A DNA stretch of 64,000 nt. It comes from Clitoria ternatea (taxonomy: Eukaryota; Streptophyta; Magnoliopsida; Fabales; Fabaceae). The notes beneath the pieces were generated by a model. That model was not told where the DNA came from and made no database searches. It saw only the letters and a list, made by a program, of their open reading frames with translations. Positions 33,424 to 44,585 of this stretch are shown here, one piece after another. A program made the translations under genes and the position numbers. The DNA lies in the NCBI GenBank assembly GCA_037962975.1, contig CM075669.1:119366501-119430500 (forward strand), in the 5' to 3' direction. Each line of letters opens with the position of its first letter. The stretch's first letter is position 1.

Positions 33424-35775
33424 GCCCATAGTTCTAAGACTAAAACGTCTATTTGGCAATGCAGATGATGCAAAACTTATGAGATGGCATGCTGATGAAA
33501 GGGTTGTTGATGGACTACTTAGGCATTCAGCAGATGATCACATTGGAAGAAAGTGGATACAATGTTTCTAGATTTTACCCATGAACCAATAAATGTTAGG
33601 CTTACACTAGCCATCAACGACATGAACCTGTATGGGAACCTAAGCACAAATCATAGTTCGTGGCCTGTTTTGTTGTTTGTTTACAACTTGCCGCCATGGC
33701 TATGCATGAAGCGGAAATATGTTATGTTATCAATGATGATTTCTGGTCCACGATAATCGGGGAACGACATTGATGTATATTTAACTCCATTAGTTGAAGA
33801 TCTCAAAATGTTGGGAAGACAGGGTTGATGTGTTTGATGGATTTTCAAGGCAATCATTCAAATTACGTGTCATGTTGTTTTGCAAGATTAATGAATTTCC
33901 AATGTATGGTAACTTATCCGGGTAGTGAGGATGAAACTAGTTTTGTGCGGCTGCATCATGGTAGGAAAAATGTTTATCTTCAACATCGAAGGTTTCTTAA
34001 AGCTAATCATCCATTTCGTAGGTTAAAGAAGTCATTCAATGGTGCACAAGATTTTGAAATGGCTCTTCCACCACTATCTGGTCGCCAGATATATGAAAAG
34101 GTGAAAGACGTCAACGTGGTGTTTGGTAAGTGTGGAAAATAATCCACCGCACAAAACAAGTGGAAGAAAAAGTCAATTTTTTTGTCCTACCATATTGGAG
34201 GGAGCTTGATGTAGGACACTACATTAATGTAATGCATGTGTAGAAAAATGTGTGTGATAGTTTGGTTAGAACACTCTTAAACATACCCGGGAAGACTAAG
34301 GATGGCCTATATTCGTGTATGGACTTGGAGTTGATAGGTATACATCAGGATTTGCATCCATAATCAAAGGGCAAACGAACATATTTTCCCCCGGCTTGTC
34401 ATACGTTGTCCAGAAAAGAAAAGTAAAGTTTGTGTGAATCGTTGTGTAGTGTGAAAGTTCCGTCTGGTTATGGTTCAAACATCAACACTTGTGTTTCCAT
34501 GAAAGATTTGAAGTTATTAGGGTTGAAGTCTCACGATTGTCATATGTTGATGCAACAATTTCTACCTATTGCCATTCATGACGTTCTTCCTAAAAATATG
34601 AGAAATGTCATAACAAGACCGTGTTTCTTTTTTAATGCCATATGTTGCAAAGTAATCATCCCCGACGAATTGGATGTGTTGGAATAGGAAGCATCACTTA
34701 TATGCATTTCCCTCCTTTTTTTACATAATGGTCCACTTAATCATCCATCTGGTGAGAGAGGTCCGTTTGTGTGGTCTAGTGTTCTTGTGGTGGATGTATC
34801 CCGTTGAGCAATATATGAAGATATTGAAAGGCTATATAAAGAATCAATGTCGTCCTAAAGCTTCAATTGTGGAAAGGTATATTGCAGAGGAAGCAATTGA
34901 GTTTTGCACTGATTATATGTCACAAGCTGAAAGCATTGGTATTCCGAAGACTCATCATGATGGGCGATTAGATAGGAAAGGTACGATTGGTAAAAAATGA
35001 AGAGCATGCCACGTGATGATGTCCTACAAGCACACTTGTATATTTTGAACAACACGGACGACGTGCAACCGTATCTAACCACCCATAAAGAGCTAGTGAA
35101 GAGAAACAACCCTAGAATGACTGAAAAATGGGTGTTGAATGAACACAACAAGACATTCATACAGTGGTTCCAAATGACCGTTATAAAAGATGCATCTACT
35201 TCTACAACATTACATCGACTAGCACAGGGCCTCAACTTTGATGTCTTCACCTTTTATGGGTATGACATAAATAACTATTCATTCTATACAAGGACACAGG
35301 ATGATAAAAGTACAAATCAAAATAGTGGGGTTATGATTATGGCTGAGTCAATGCATTTCTCAACTTCAAAGGATAACAACCCTGTCATGGCTGAGTTATG
35401 CTACTTTGGTTTGATTGAAGATATATGGAAGGTTGATTATGGTCCTTTCACTGTTCCTGTGTTTAAATGCAAATGGGTTGACAATAAGAAGGTGTCAAAA
35501 CCGATGATATCAGATTTACATTGGTGGATCTCAACAAGATAAGTCATAAGGAGGAACCATGCATTATGGCAACGCAAGTGAAGCAAGCTAACAAAAGGTG
35601 GTTAATTGTTATCCAAGGTAGACACAACATTAGAGACCTCAATCTTAATGTTGTGGAAATTCCTTTCGTAACAACACGTATTCTGACATATGTCGTGGAA
35701 CATGACATAGATGATGTAGTTGCCAGTCGTCATGACCACCACGAAGGCTTTTGGGAAAATATTTCATCTTCATAG
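33424..35775 (+). pseudogene. TNP2: TNP2-like CACTA transposase, 3' part (tnp2, DUF4218, DUF4216)
   Basis: Continues the gene broken at 9268. In order: tnp2 domain (LKRLFGNADDAKLMRWHAD; WPVLLFVYNLPPWLCMK; GNDIDVYLTPLVEDLK; LHHGRKNVYLQHRRFLKANH), the region with an N-V-M-H pattern where the family usually has D-V-M-H (near 34230), a DUF4218-like part (RPCFFFNAICCKVI; VHLIIHLVREVRLCG; AEEAIEFCTDYM) and a DUF4216-like part (GLIEDIWKVDYGPFTVPVFKCKWVDN, near 35411-35490). Frameshifts near 33550 and 33930, a likely short deletion at 33930 and many stops make it inactive. This set of domains is typical of plant CACTA transposases. Confidence 0.88.
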
Positions 35776-35896
35776 GGTATGATTAATTGTATTAAATGTT
35801 ATGTTAATGAATCATTGTATTAAATGTTATATTAATTATTCAAGTTACAAGTACCATATATTGACATCCAGTTTTTCCTTGTTTGGATAGATACTC

Positions 35897-35984
35897 ATGG
35901 CTAAGCAGGAATCACATTCTAGGTCTGATTCACTGACCATAGATTCCTCTACTCGGAAGAGTAGAGGTGTTACCCGATTGTAGG
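35897..35984 (+). pseudogene. CACTA second gene, first exon start (split by Ogre insertion)
   Basis: Met at 35897. 28 codons, including the family pattern TRKSRGVTRL, end in a TAG at 35981-35983 that overlaps the TSD. The reading resumes in the same frame at 54615. The TNP2 gene ends upstream, and the arrangement TNP2 then this gene on the same strand is usual in plant CACTA elements. Confidence 0.8.
35980..35984. repeat. TSD GTAGG, left copy
   Basis: Matches 54610-54614. Confidence 0.92.
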
Positions 35985-36324
35985 TGTCACGACCGGGATC
36001 GCGGCGGCACGGCCGACCCTTGAAACGATTTTAAAGATAAACAGGGAGTCGCCACCAATATTTTTTTAGGATAAAATACTGGAAAAAAACCTTTTGTTAA
36101 AGCACTGGTTATAAAAAAGAAATTCCATGATTCGGGAGTCTGATTACAGGTGAGGAAGGTATTAGAACCTCACAACTATCCGTTATAAAAACGGTTACCT
36201 CAATTTGATAGCGTGCATTATAATTGGCCCAATAATTATTTTAACTTCTTCATGAAAAGAAAAATGTATGGAACGACAAAATAAACAAAAAAAAATAAAC
36301 AAAAATCAACACAAAATATTTACA

Positions 36325-36585
36325 TGAGACCAACAGGACGTCTCGTCCAAATTAATCTCGCTCCACCTTTTTTTTAAAGAGATATTTAAGAAATATGAGA
36401 TTAACAGGACGTCTCGTCCAAATTAATCTCGCTCCTCCTTTTAAAGAGATACTACAAAATATGAGATTAACAAGACGTCTCGTCTAAATTAACCTCGCTC
36501 CTTCTTTTTTTTTTAAAAAAAAGTATTTAAAAAATATGAGATTAACAGGACGTCTCGTCCAAATTAATCTCGCTCCACCTTTTTT
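36325..36585. repeat. GACGTCTCGTCC direct repeats in Ogre LTR
   Basis: Four copies of a unit containing TTAACAGGACGTCTCGTCC and AATCTCGCTCC, spaced about 70-75 bp. Two further copies of the same unit lie near the 3' end of the internal region (39540-39640). The same four units are at 52025-52275 in the other LTR. Confidence 0.85.
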
Positions 36586-37570
36586 GATAGCAAGACAAAA
36601 AAAATGGAAACTCTAAAAATTAAATAAAGAAAGATGAGCCCGACAGGAACTATTTCCCGCTCCTACGTATTCTCGAGCTTTCGAGAAATCAGGGTCACGT
36701 AGTTCTTTAAATATTTTATTTTTAGGAAAAAGATTAAGGAAATGTTGATGGGAATCATTATGGTGAGGAACCCATACAAGGCGAAGTTCTTCGCACGTGT
36801 ACGAATCCTATAAAGGTGGTGTAGACGGAAGTATTTTCCGTACGACACTGACTAAGAATGATTTATTTTGATTTTTATTTAAACTAGAAAGAAAACATAG
36901 GAAACATTTATTTCCTTTATTATATTTTTAGTACAAAGCAAAAAAAGAAAGGCAGCAGAAGCTATAAGAGAGAAAAGGAGACAGTAAGTTTGGAAAAGGG
37001 AAGAAAAGAAAAAAATGAGTGAAAACTGAGTGGGAGAAGAGAAAACCGAGTGCAAAAAATGGAAAAAACGAGTGAAAAATAAGAAAACCGAGTGAAAAAT
37101 AAGAAAACCGAGTGAAACTATGAAAATCCGAGTGAAAACAGGGAAAGCCGAGTGAAACTGGAAAGATCCGAGTGGAAAAATGAAAATCCGAGTGAAAATA
37201 GGGAAAACCGAGTAAAAATAGTCAAATCCGAGTGGAACAACGAAAGATCCGAATAAAAAATAAGGAACACTGAGCAAAAATAGTAAAATTAGAGTGATAA
37301 GAGGAATACCGGGTGAAAATTGAGCAAAACCGAGTGATGATGGAGCAGGAAAGCTGATCCGAGAGGGAAAAGGGAATTAGAGGGAGTAGGAAAGTGCTAG
37401 GTGAGGTACTGTTGAGTGGAAGGGAGGACGGTATTGGAGGAGAGAGAGTTTGAGGGACTGTTGGTATGAGTTTAAGGAAGGGGGTGAGGGTGAGGGAGAA
37501 GTGAGAGGGACAGAGCTTAGGTAGAGTTTTTCCTCTTCAATGCGTGAATGCCCTTGGTGCTTCAACCCCT

Positions 37571-37584
37571 GCCTATTTATAGGC
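37571..37584 (-). promoter_or_regulatory. TATA box, Ogre 3' LTR copy
   Basis: The palindrome GCCTATTTATAGGC gives TATAAATA on the minus strand. The matching site in the 5' LTR is 53266-53279. Confidence 0.6.
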
Positions 37585-37794
37585 TTGTTTGAGTGGAAGG
37601 CCAGCTCAGGCTTCCACTCAGAGTGGAAAACCAGCTCATACTTCCATTCAGAGTGAAGTGGGGGACAACGGCTGAGTGGGAATTTTTAATTCCCCCCACT
37701 TCCGCCCCTGTCTGCCACCCCCAGGATTCCTGGATCCACTTGGGTGGTGGAATCCAAGTCAGCACGGGCGAACAGAGGGAGCCGGGTGGAAATC

Positions 37795-37905
37795 CGAGAG
37801 AGGATGGTGAAAATCCAAGTGAGAATGGTAGAATTCTGAGTGAGAATGGTAGAATTCCGAGTGAAAATGGTAGAATTCCGAGTGAGAATGGTAGAATTCC
37901 GTGTG
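37795..37905. repeat. 24-bp tandem repeats in Ogre LTR
   Basis: About five units of GAGTGAGAATGGTAGAATTC with small changes. The same array is at 53500-53600 in the 5' LTR. Confidence 0.85.
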
Positions 37906-38915
37906 AAATGGGTGAAAGATGTGTGAAATGGTGCTGTTTATACAAAAACTGAGTGAAGTGTGACTCGGAATTGGCTAAAGGATGACTCGGAGATGGGTCA
38001 AAGATGACTCGGGAATGGGCGAAAAGTGCCACTCGGAATTGGTAAAAAAATGAGTCAGAACTAACCAAGAACTGACCAAGAATTGACTCGGAAATGTGAA
38101 GTATGGCTCGGAAATTGGTGGAAATAGGGGCTCAGAATTGATTGGCCAAAGGGGCTCGGGAAAGGTTTAAGTATGGCTCGGAAGTGGTACAAATGGTGGC
38201 TCGGAAGTGATTTAAGGAGGGCTGACACGGAATTGGTTTGAAGAAGGCTGACTGAGTGAAGTATCACTCGGTTCCGACTGACTGAAGAGGGACTCTCAGT
38301 TCTGATTGAAGAGGAAACACTCGGAATTCCTTCAGTCGAATGTATTTTGCTTGGATCTCATCTGTGTGTGAAGCATTCACTCGGAATTTCTTCAAAAGTG
38401 ATACAGAACTTCACTGCTTGAAGGATCTACTCGGAACTGACCTTGGGATCTCTTAATCCGAATGGAACTTGGACATTTTCACTCGGAATTTGCCTATTTT
38501 CCACTCAGAAATTGTAAGTTTGGCCATTAGCACTCAGACATGACCTTCTCCTCACTCAGAATTTGGAGACTTGGCAATCTTCACTCGGATCCGGCCTTCT
38601 TTCCACTCAGGAATTGAAATCTCACTCGAAATTGACTCATTCTGAGTAATTCTACTCGGATTTGATCCTCCTGAGTCATTTCACTCGGATTTCTCTTCAA
38701 CAGGGACATACTCCATTCGGTAATGCTTCAATCTGAGTCATTTCACTTGGATTTCTCTTCAACAGGGACATACTCCATTTGGCAATGCTCCAATCTGAGT
38801 CATTTCACTCGGATTTGATCATTCTGAGTCCTTTCACTCGGATATGATCATTTCCGAGTCCTTTTTTTTTTGGGAATCTTCTTCATTTGTGGATGGGCTA
38901 AAATAGGTGTTCACA

Positions 38916-38939
38916 GATGCCCCTCTTTACTTCTTTTCC
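38916..38939 (-). other. Polypurine tract of Ogre element
   Basis: The minus strand reads AAGTAAAGAGGGGCATC directly before the 3' LTR. Confidence 0.8.
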
Positions 38940-40906
38940 ATGAGAAAAGCATGAAGTTTTTTTGCTTTTGAAATAGAAAGGGAGTAAAGACGTGAACACC
39001 TTTGTCAAAGTATTAAATGAGGGGGAAAAAACCTAGGAATTGACACTTGAACCTTCAGTTAACAAGAGGTGAGAAGGTCGGGGTCGACTTCTGGTAGAAT
39101 GGAAAATAAAGGTTGCCTTCATACGCGACTGAAAGTAAAGGGTGCCTGAATAGGCGGACAGGAAAGTAAAGGGTGCCTGAATAGACGGCTGGAAGTAAAG
39201 GATGCCTGAATAGGCGGACAGAAAGTCCAGGAATGCCTGAATAGGCGGACGGAAAGTAAAGGATGCCTGAATAGGTGGCTGGAAGATAAAGGATGCCTGA
39301 ATAGGCGGCTGGAAAGTAAAGGATGCCTTGATAGGCGGCTGGAAAGTAAAGGATGCCTTGATAGGCGACTGAAAAGTAAAGGATGCCTTGATAGGCGACT
39401 GGAAAGTAAAGGATGCCTTGATAGGCGACTAGAAAGTAAAGGATGCCTTGATAGGCGACTGGAAAGTAAAGGATGCCTTGATAGGCGACTGGAAAATAAA
39501 GGATGCCTTGATAGGCGGCAGGAAAGTAAAGGAGATTGGGGGAGCTAACAGGACGTCTCATCCGAATTAACTCACTGTTGGCCGGAAATGTAAAGGTTGG
39601 GGGAGCTAACAAGACGTCTCGTCCAAATTAACTCACTGGTCCTAAAGGTTCAGGGTGATGTCCCAGTTTGACATGATTGAGAGAATTTCTCTTTGACTAA
39701 AAGAGAATGATCCCGAGGTGATGCCCCCAGTTTGAGATGGTTGGAAGGAATCTTGGGGAACTACCCCTTGACTGGAATAGAAGAAATCTGGGGAGATGCC
39801 CCAGTTTGGCATGATTTGATTGGCTTTGGGGAAACTTCCCTTTGACTGTAAGAGCAATCTGGGGAGATGCCCCAGTTTGAGTTACCTGGGAAGTATAGTT
39901 CTACTGGGGAAGAATTTGATGATTCGGGGTACTGCCCCTTGATTGAGAATGGAAAGTCCAGAGTCCATCGTGGAAAAAGAACTTGAGAAGTGCCATTTTT
40001 GGCGATCTGATTCCACTGGGGAGGAGAGTTTGAGAGATACGGACTTTAACAATTGAGGATGAGACTCTGAAGGTGCCTACTTAGGCGATGGAAAAAGAAA
40101 ACATTGAAAGGTGCCAACTTTGGCGATTTAGGGAAGGGACTTGAAGGACTTGATTGAGGTGTTAATACCTGGCATGACTGTCCGTGAGATAACCTGCAGA
40201 AAAATGGTAAGTAGTGCAAGGATAAATTCAAAAAAACTGGGTAGGTCCTGTGAAACCGCGACTCTTGAGATGACTCATGGACGAAGTAGAACGAATGAAA
40301 CAACCATAGCTTCGGAGCGCGTGCCTGACCAAGTCTCTGCGATGATCACACATGATGAGGTCGAGTAGCAGGAGCATCTTATCCCTTGCGACTTTAAATG
40401 TTTACCATTCTTCCATTTTATTTTATTAAACACATGTTTTTTATCAGATCAACCAAATTCATAACACGTATCGAAGAGGGTGAATTTTATTCATGCACGT
40501 TAAACAAGTACAGAGAAAGAAAAATAAAGAAGGTAAATAAAATGAATGAGATCACATAGAACAGGTCAAGGACAGGTGAAAACCGGGAAGATTCATGGAT
40601 CCTCTAGTGAATCTCTGAGACCGATGAGAGCCTTAACCCCCAACACGACTTCATGTTCACCCTTCGACTTTGCTTTTGGAAAGGTAAGTTCGATAATGAT
40701 TCACGTGCCCAAGCTTGGACTCGTACTTCTTTGACTCAGAGGTCTTATTTGCATTACCAGAAATTTGACCCTAACTTTTGCCTGAGCCGCCCTTTTTGGG
40801 TTTTCGACTCACCGGGTCGCTCTAACTTTTGCCTAAGCTGCCCTTTCAGGTTTTCAACTTAGCGAGCATTAATTTTCTTTTTTCTTTTTTTTTTGACATT
40901 CCCTCC
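38940..40906 (-). other. Ogre 3' untranslated region
   Basis: Two kilobases between the pol stop and the PPT. Holds the 30-bp tandem array (39105-39535), GACGTCTCGTCC units, and a looser 70-90 bp repeat built on GGGGAGATGCCCCAGTTTG (39650-39900). The rest is without recognisable features. Confidence 0.6.
39105..39535. repeat. 30-bp tandem repeat array in Ogre 3' region
   Basis: About 14 units of GAAAGTAAAGGATGCCTTGATAGGCGACT type. Left units have GCCTGAATAGGCGG, right units GCCTTGATAGGCGA. On the minus strand the array is open in one frame and would encode a 10-residue repeat (YFPVAYQGIL). Confidence 0.92.
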
Positions 40907-43900
40907 CTAAGCATAGTATTTTTTCACTGCATTTGTGTTTACAGGCATTGGCAAATCCTTGTCATCCATATTAGTGAGTATCAAGGCTCCTCCAGAAAAA
41001 ACCCTTTTTACAACATATGGTCCTTCATAATTAGGAGTCCATTTGCCCCGATTGTCCTTTTGAATTGGTAAAATTTTCTTGAGTACTAGGTCTCCCTCTT
41101 GGAGCTGTCGAGGTCGTACTTTTTTCTCGAATGCTCGTTTCATACGCCTCTGATACAACTGACCATGACAGAGGGCAGTCAATCTTTTACCATCAATCAA
41201 GTTTAGTTGGTCATATCGAGCTTGAACCCATTCAGCTTCTTCTAATTTTGCTTCCATCACTACCCGAAGGGACGGGATCTCCACTTCAAAAGGCAAGACC
41301 GCTTCCATTCTATATACAAGAGAGAACGGGGTCGCCCCTGTCGAGGTTCGGACCGAGGTGCGATACCCATGTAGAGCGAAAGGGAGCATCTCGCTCTAAT
41401 CTCTGTAAGTGACTACCATTTTCTGCACTATCTTCTTGATGTTCTTATTGGCCGCCTCAACCGCCCCATTCATTTTAGGCCGATAAGGAGAGGAATTGTA
41501 ATGGTGAATTTTAAAGCTTTCACAGAGTTCCTTCATCATTTTGTTGTTCAAATTCGTACCATTGTCAGTAATGATCTGACTTGGTAAGCCGTATCGGCAT
41601 ATCAATTCTCGCTTGATGAATTTAACCACAACATTCCTTGTTACATTGGTATATGAAGCCGCTTCTACCCATTTGGTGAAATAATCGATGGCGACCAAGA
41701 TGAAACGATGACCGTTTGAGGCTTTTGGCTCGATGGGTCCAATGACATCCATGCCCCACATTGAGAAGGGCCATGGTGTCGTCAAGACGTTTAGGGATAA
41801 CGGGGGTGCATGAATATGGTCAGCGTATATCTGACATTTGTGACATTTTCGAACATAGGTGAAGCAATCTGATTCCATGGTCATCCAGTAATAACCAGCC
41901 CTCAAGATCTTTCTAGACATGGCATGTCCATTAGCGTGAGTCCCAAAAGATCCTTCATGAACATCCCTCATGATTTCGTTTGCCTCATCAGCATCAACAC
42001 AGCGAAGAAGGACAGAGTCATAGTTTCTTTTGTAAAGCACATCCCTATTTAAGAAGAAACCCATGGCGAGTCGTCTTAGGGTCTTCTTATCATTTTCTGT
42101 AGCACCCTCGGGGTATTCTTGACTCTGGATATATCTTTTAATATCATGGTACCAAGGTTTCCCATCAGACTCCTTTTCCATCATTTGATAGTATGCAGGC
42201 TCACAATGCTTCTTTACTTCGATGAGAGGCATATCGTAGTCATTACTTACTTTGAACATTGAGGCAAGGGTAGCCAAAGCATCAGCCATTTGATTGTCAT
42301 CCTGGAAAACGTGATGAAAAGAGATCTCGTCAAACTCTTTGATCATTTCCTTAATATGATCATAATAAGGAATCAACTTACTGTCCCTAGTTTCCCACTC
42401 GCCTTTCAATTGGTGGATAACCAAAGCAGAGTCCCCATAAACTTCCAATAATTTTACTTTTGCGTCTAACGCTGCTTGGATTCCTAATGAGCATGCTTCA
42501 TATTCAGCAATATTATTGGTACAGTCAAAACATAATCTGGCGCAGATAGGGATAAATTCCTTATCGGGTGAAATCAAGATAGCCCCAATTCCATGCCCCA
42601 ATGCATTAGAAGCTCCGTCAAATCTCAGGGTCTATTTCTCTTTCTGACCACCTTCTTCATTGAATAGTGTCATGATATCTTCATCTGGGAAGTTAAATTG
42701 CATCGGCTGATAATCATTGATGGGTTGGTGTGCCAAGTAATCAGCCAGGGCACTTCCTCTTACAGCCTTTTGAGTGACATATATTATGTCGTACTCAGTT
42801 AATAGCACTTGCCAACGAGCGATCCTTCCGGTCAGAGCAGGTTTTTCAAAAATGTACTTGACGGGGTCCATTTTAGAAACTAGCCAAGTGGTGTGACTCA
42901 ACATGTATTGCCTTAGGCGCTTAGTGACCCATGCTAACGCACAACAAGTCCGCTCTAAAGCGGAGTACCTCATTTCACAATCAGCGAACTTCTTGCTTAA
43001 GTAGTAGATAGCATGTTCCTTCTTTCCAGTTTCATCGTGCTATCCCAACACACAACCCATGGATTCGTTCAATACAGTCAGATACAATATAAGTGGCCTT
43101 CCTGGAGTTGGGGGCACTAAAATTGGTGGTTCTTGTAGGTACTGCTTAATCTTTTCGAAAGCTGCTTGACAGTTCTCATCCCATCGCCCTGGTTGATTCT
43201 TGCGGAGTAACTTGAAGATGGGTTCACAAGTTGCTGTCAATTGTGAAATAAATCGGGCAATATAATTGAGCCTTCCCAAGAATCCTCGGACCTCTTTTTC
43301 TGTACGGGGAGGAGGCATCTCGAGAATCGCCTTGACTTTGTCGGGATCAACCTCTATCCCTCTTTTGCTTACTATAAACCCTAGCAGCTTGCCTGACCTT
43401 GCACCGAACATGCACTTGGCAGGGTTCAATCTTAGCCTGAACTTTCTTAACCGTTCAAAAAGCTTCCTTAAATCGCTAATGTGCCCTTTATCTGTTCTAG
43501 ATTTGGCAATGATGTCATCCACATAAACTTCTATTTCCTTATGCATCATATCATGGAAAAGAGTCACCATTGCTCTCTGATAAGTCGCTCCAGCATTTTT
43601 CAATCCAAAGGACATCACCTTATAGCAAAATGTGCCCCATAGAGTGATAAACGTGGTCTTCTCCATGTCTTCAGGTGCCATTTTAATTTGATTATACCCC
43701 GAGAAACCATCCATGAATGAGAAAATGGAATGCTGAGCTGTATTATCAACCAAAACATCGATCTGTGGTAAGGGAAAATCATCTTTGGGACTAGCCCTAT
43801 TCAAATCTCGGTAGTCTATACACATCCGTACCTTTCCATCCTTTTTTGGGACAGGGACAATGTTGGCTACCCACTGAGGGTATTTTGCCACAGCTAGGAA

Positions 43901-44351
43901 CCCAGCATCAAACTGCTTCTTAACCTCCTCTTTGATCTTTAAAAGCATTTATGGCTTCATTCGACGTAGTTTCTGCTTTATTGGAGGGCACTCAGGTTTT
44001 AAGGGTAGTCTATGCTCGACAATGCTAGCATCGAGCCCAGGCATATCTTGATAAGACCAGGCAAAGACATCACAAAATTCCATCAACAACTTGATTAAAT
44101 CTTCTCTTTGTTCTCTACTTAGGGTAGTGCCGATCTTGACTTCCTTCTTATTTTCTTTATTCCCTAGATTAATGACCTCAACTATGTCTAGGTAGGGTTG
44201 AATCCCTTCATCCTCTTGCTCTAACAACCTTGTCAGCTCAGGCGATGGCTCACAATCTTCCCCACCTTCCTCATCAGCGTAATCAACTGGGTGATCGAAG
44301 TCATGAAACAGGATTGCGACCTCACTCTCCTCAAGAGAGTCATTTTCGGAT
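40907..44351 (-). pseudogene. Ogre pol: RT, RNase H, second RNase H, integrase
   Basis: Downstream exon of the polyprotein, one frame throughout. Order on the minus strand: linker (RLLEQEDEGIQPYLDIVE; FAWSYQDMPGLD), RT (MCIDYRDLNRASPKDDFPLP; MDGFSGYNQIKM; YVDDIIAKS), a first RNase H whose usual first Asp position reads Asn (LYLTVLNESMGCVLG), a second archaeal-type RNase H (LRFDGASNALGHGIGAILIS), and integrase with HHCC region (CHKCQIYADHIH) and core (GMDVIGP; ITDNGTNL; GAVEAANK), followed by the C-terminal region (KWTPNYEGPYVVKRVF). Stops at 43949, 43040, 42632 and 41396 break the frame; most could have arisen by one transition. The natural end is at 40907. Confidence 0.92.
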
Positions 44352-44585
44352 CTGCAATTTAGTGTGATATGGCCAATAAAAAAAAAGAACAAGTGAGTAA
44401 AAAGAAGGATTCAGAATAAGGATAAGGGATACAAGAAGAGTTTTTTTTCTTTGAATTTCGATACGCATTTATTGATGAAAATGATAAAAATAAGTTTTTT
44501 TGTTTTGCCCTTATTACATGGAAGAGTCCCAAAGCCTTAGGCAGAGCAGAGGGACGAATAAGTACTTAAAGCATAAACAAATTAC
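44352..44585 (-). other. Probable spliced intron of Ogre gag-pro-pol
   Basis: 234 bp on the minus strand, with 5' end GTAATTTG and 3' end preceded by a T-rich stretch and TTGCAG. Its removal joins the two coding parts in the same frame (234 is 78 codons) and takes out several stops, including those at 44582-44584 and near 44420. Ogre elements are known for an intron at this place between protease and RT. Splicing itself is not shown here. Confidence 0.75.

Larger units (their letters stand above)
35985..38915 (-). repeat. 3' LTR of Ogre element
   Basis: 2,931 bp, TGTCACGACC...GTGTTCACA. It contains four GACGTCTCGTCC repeats (36330-36580), a run of CCGAGTGAAAA-like motifs (37020-37340), a 24-bp tandem array (37795-37900) and then the inverse CACTCGGA motif (37960-38870). 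Confidence 0.95.

Noticed and set aside
36879..37277. Open frame of 132 codons (and its twin at 52574-52972), Phe/Leu/Ser-rich
   Set aside because: It lies inside the Ogre LTRs and follows the CCGAGTGAAAA motif run; a product of repeat composition, not a gene.
39105..39535. CRISPR-like array
   Set aside because: Units are contiguous 30-bp tandem repeats without unique spacers, in a plant retrotransposon 3' region.
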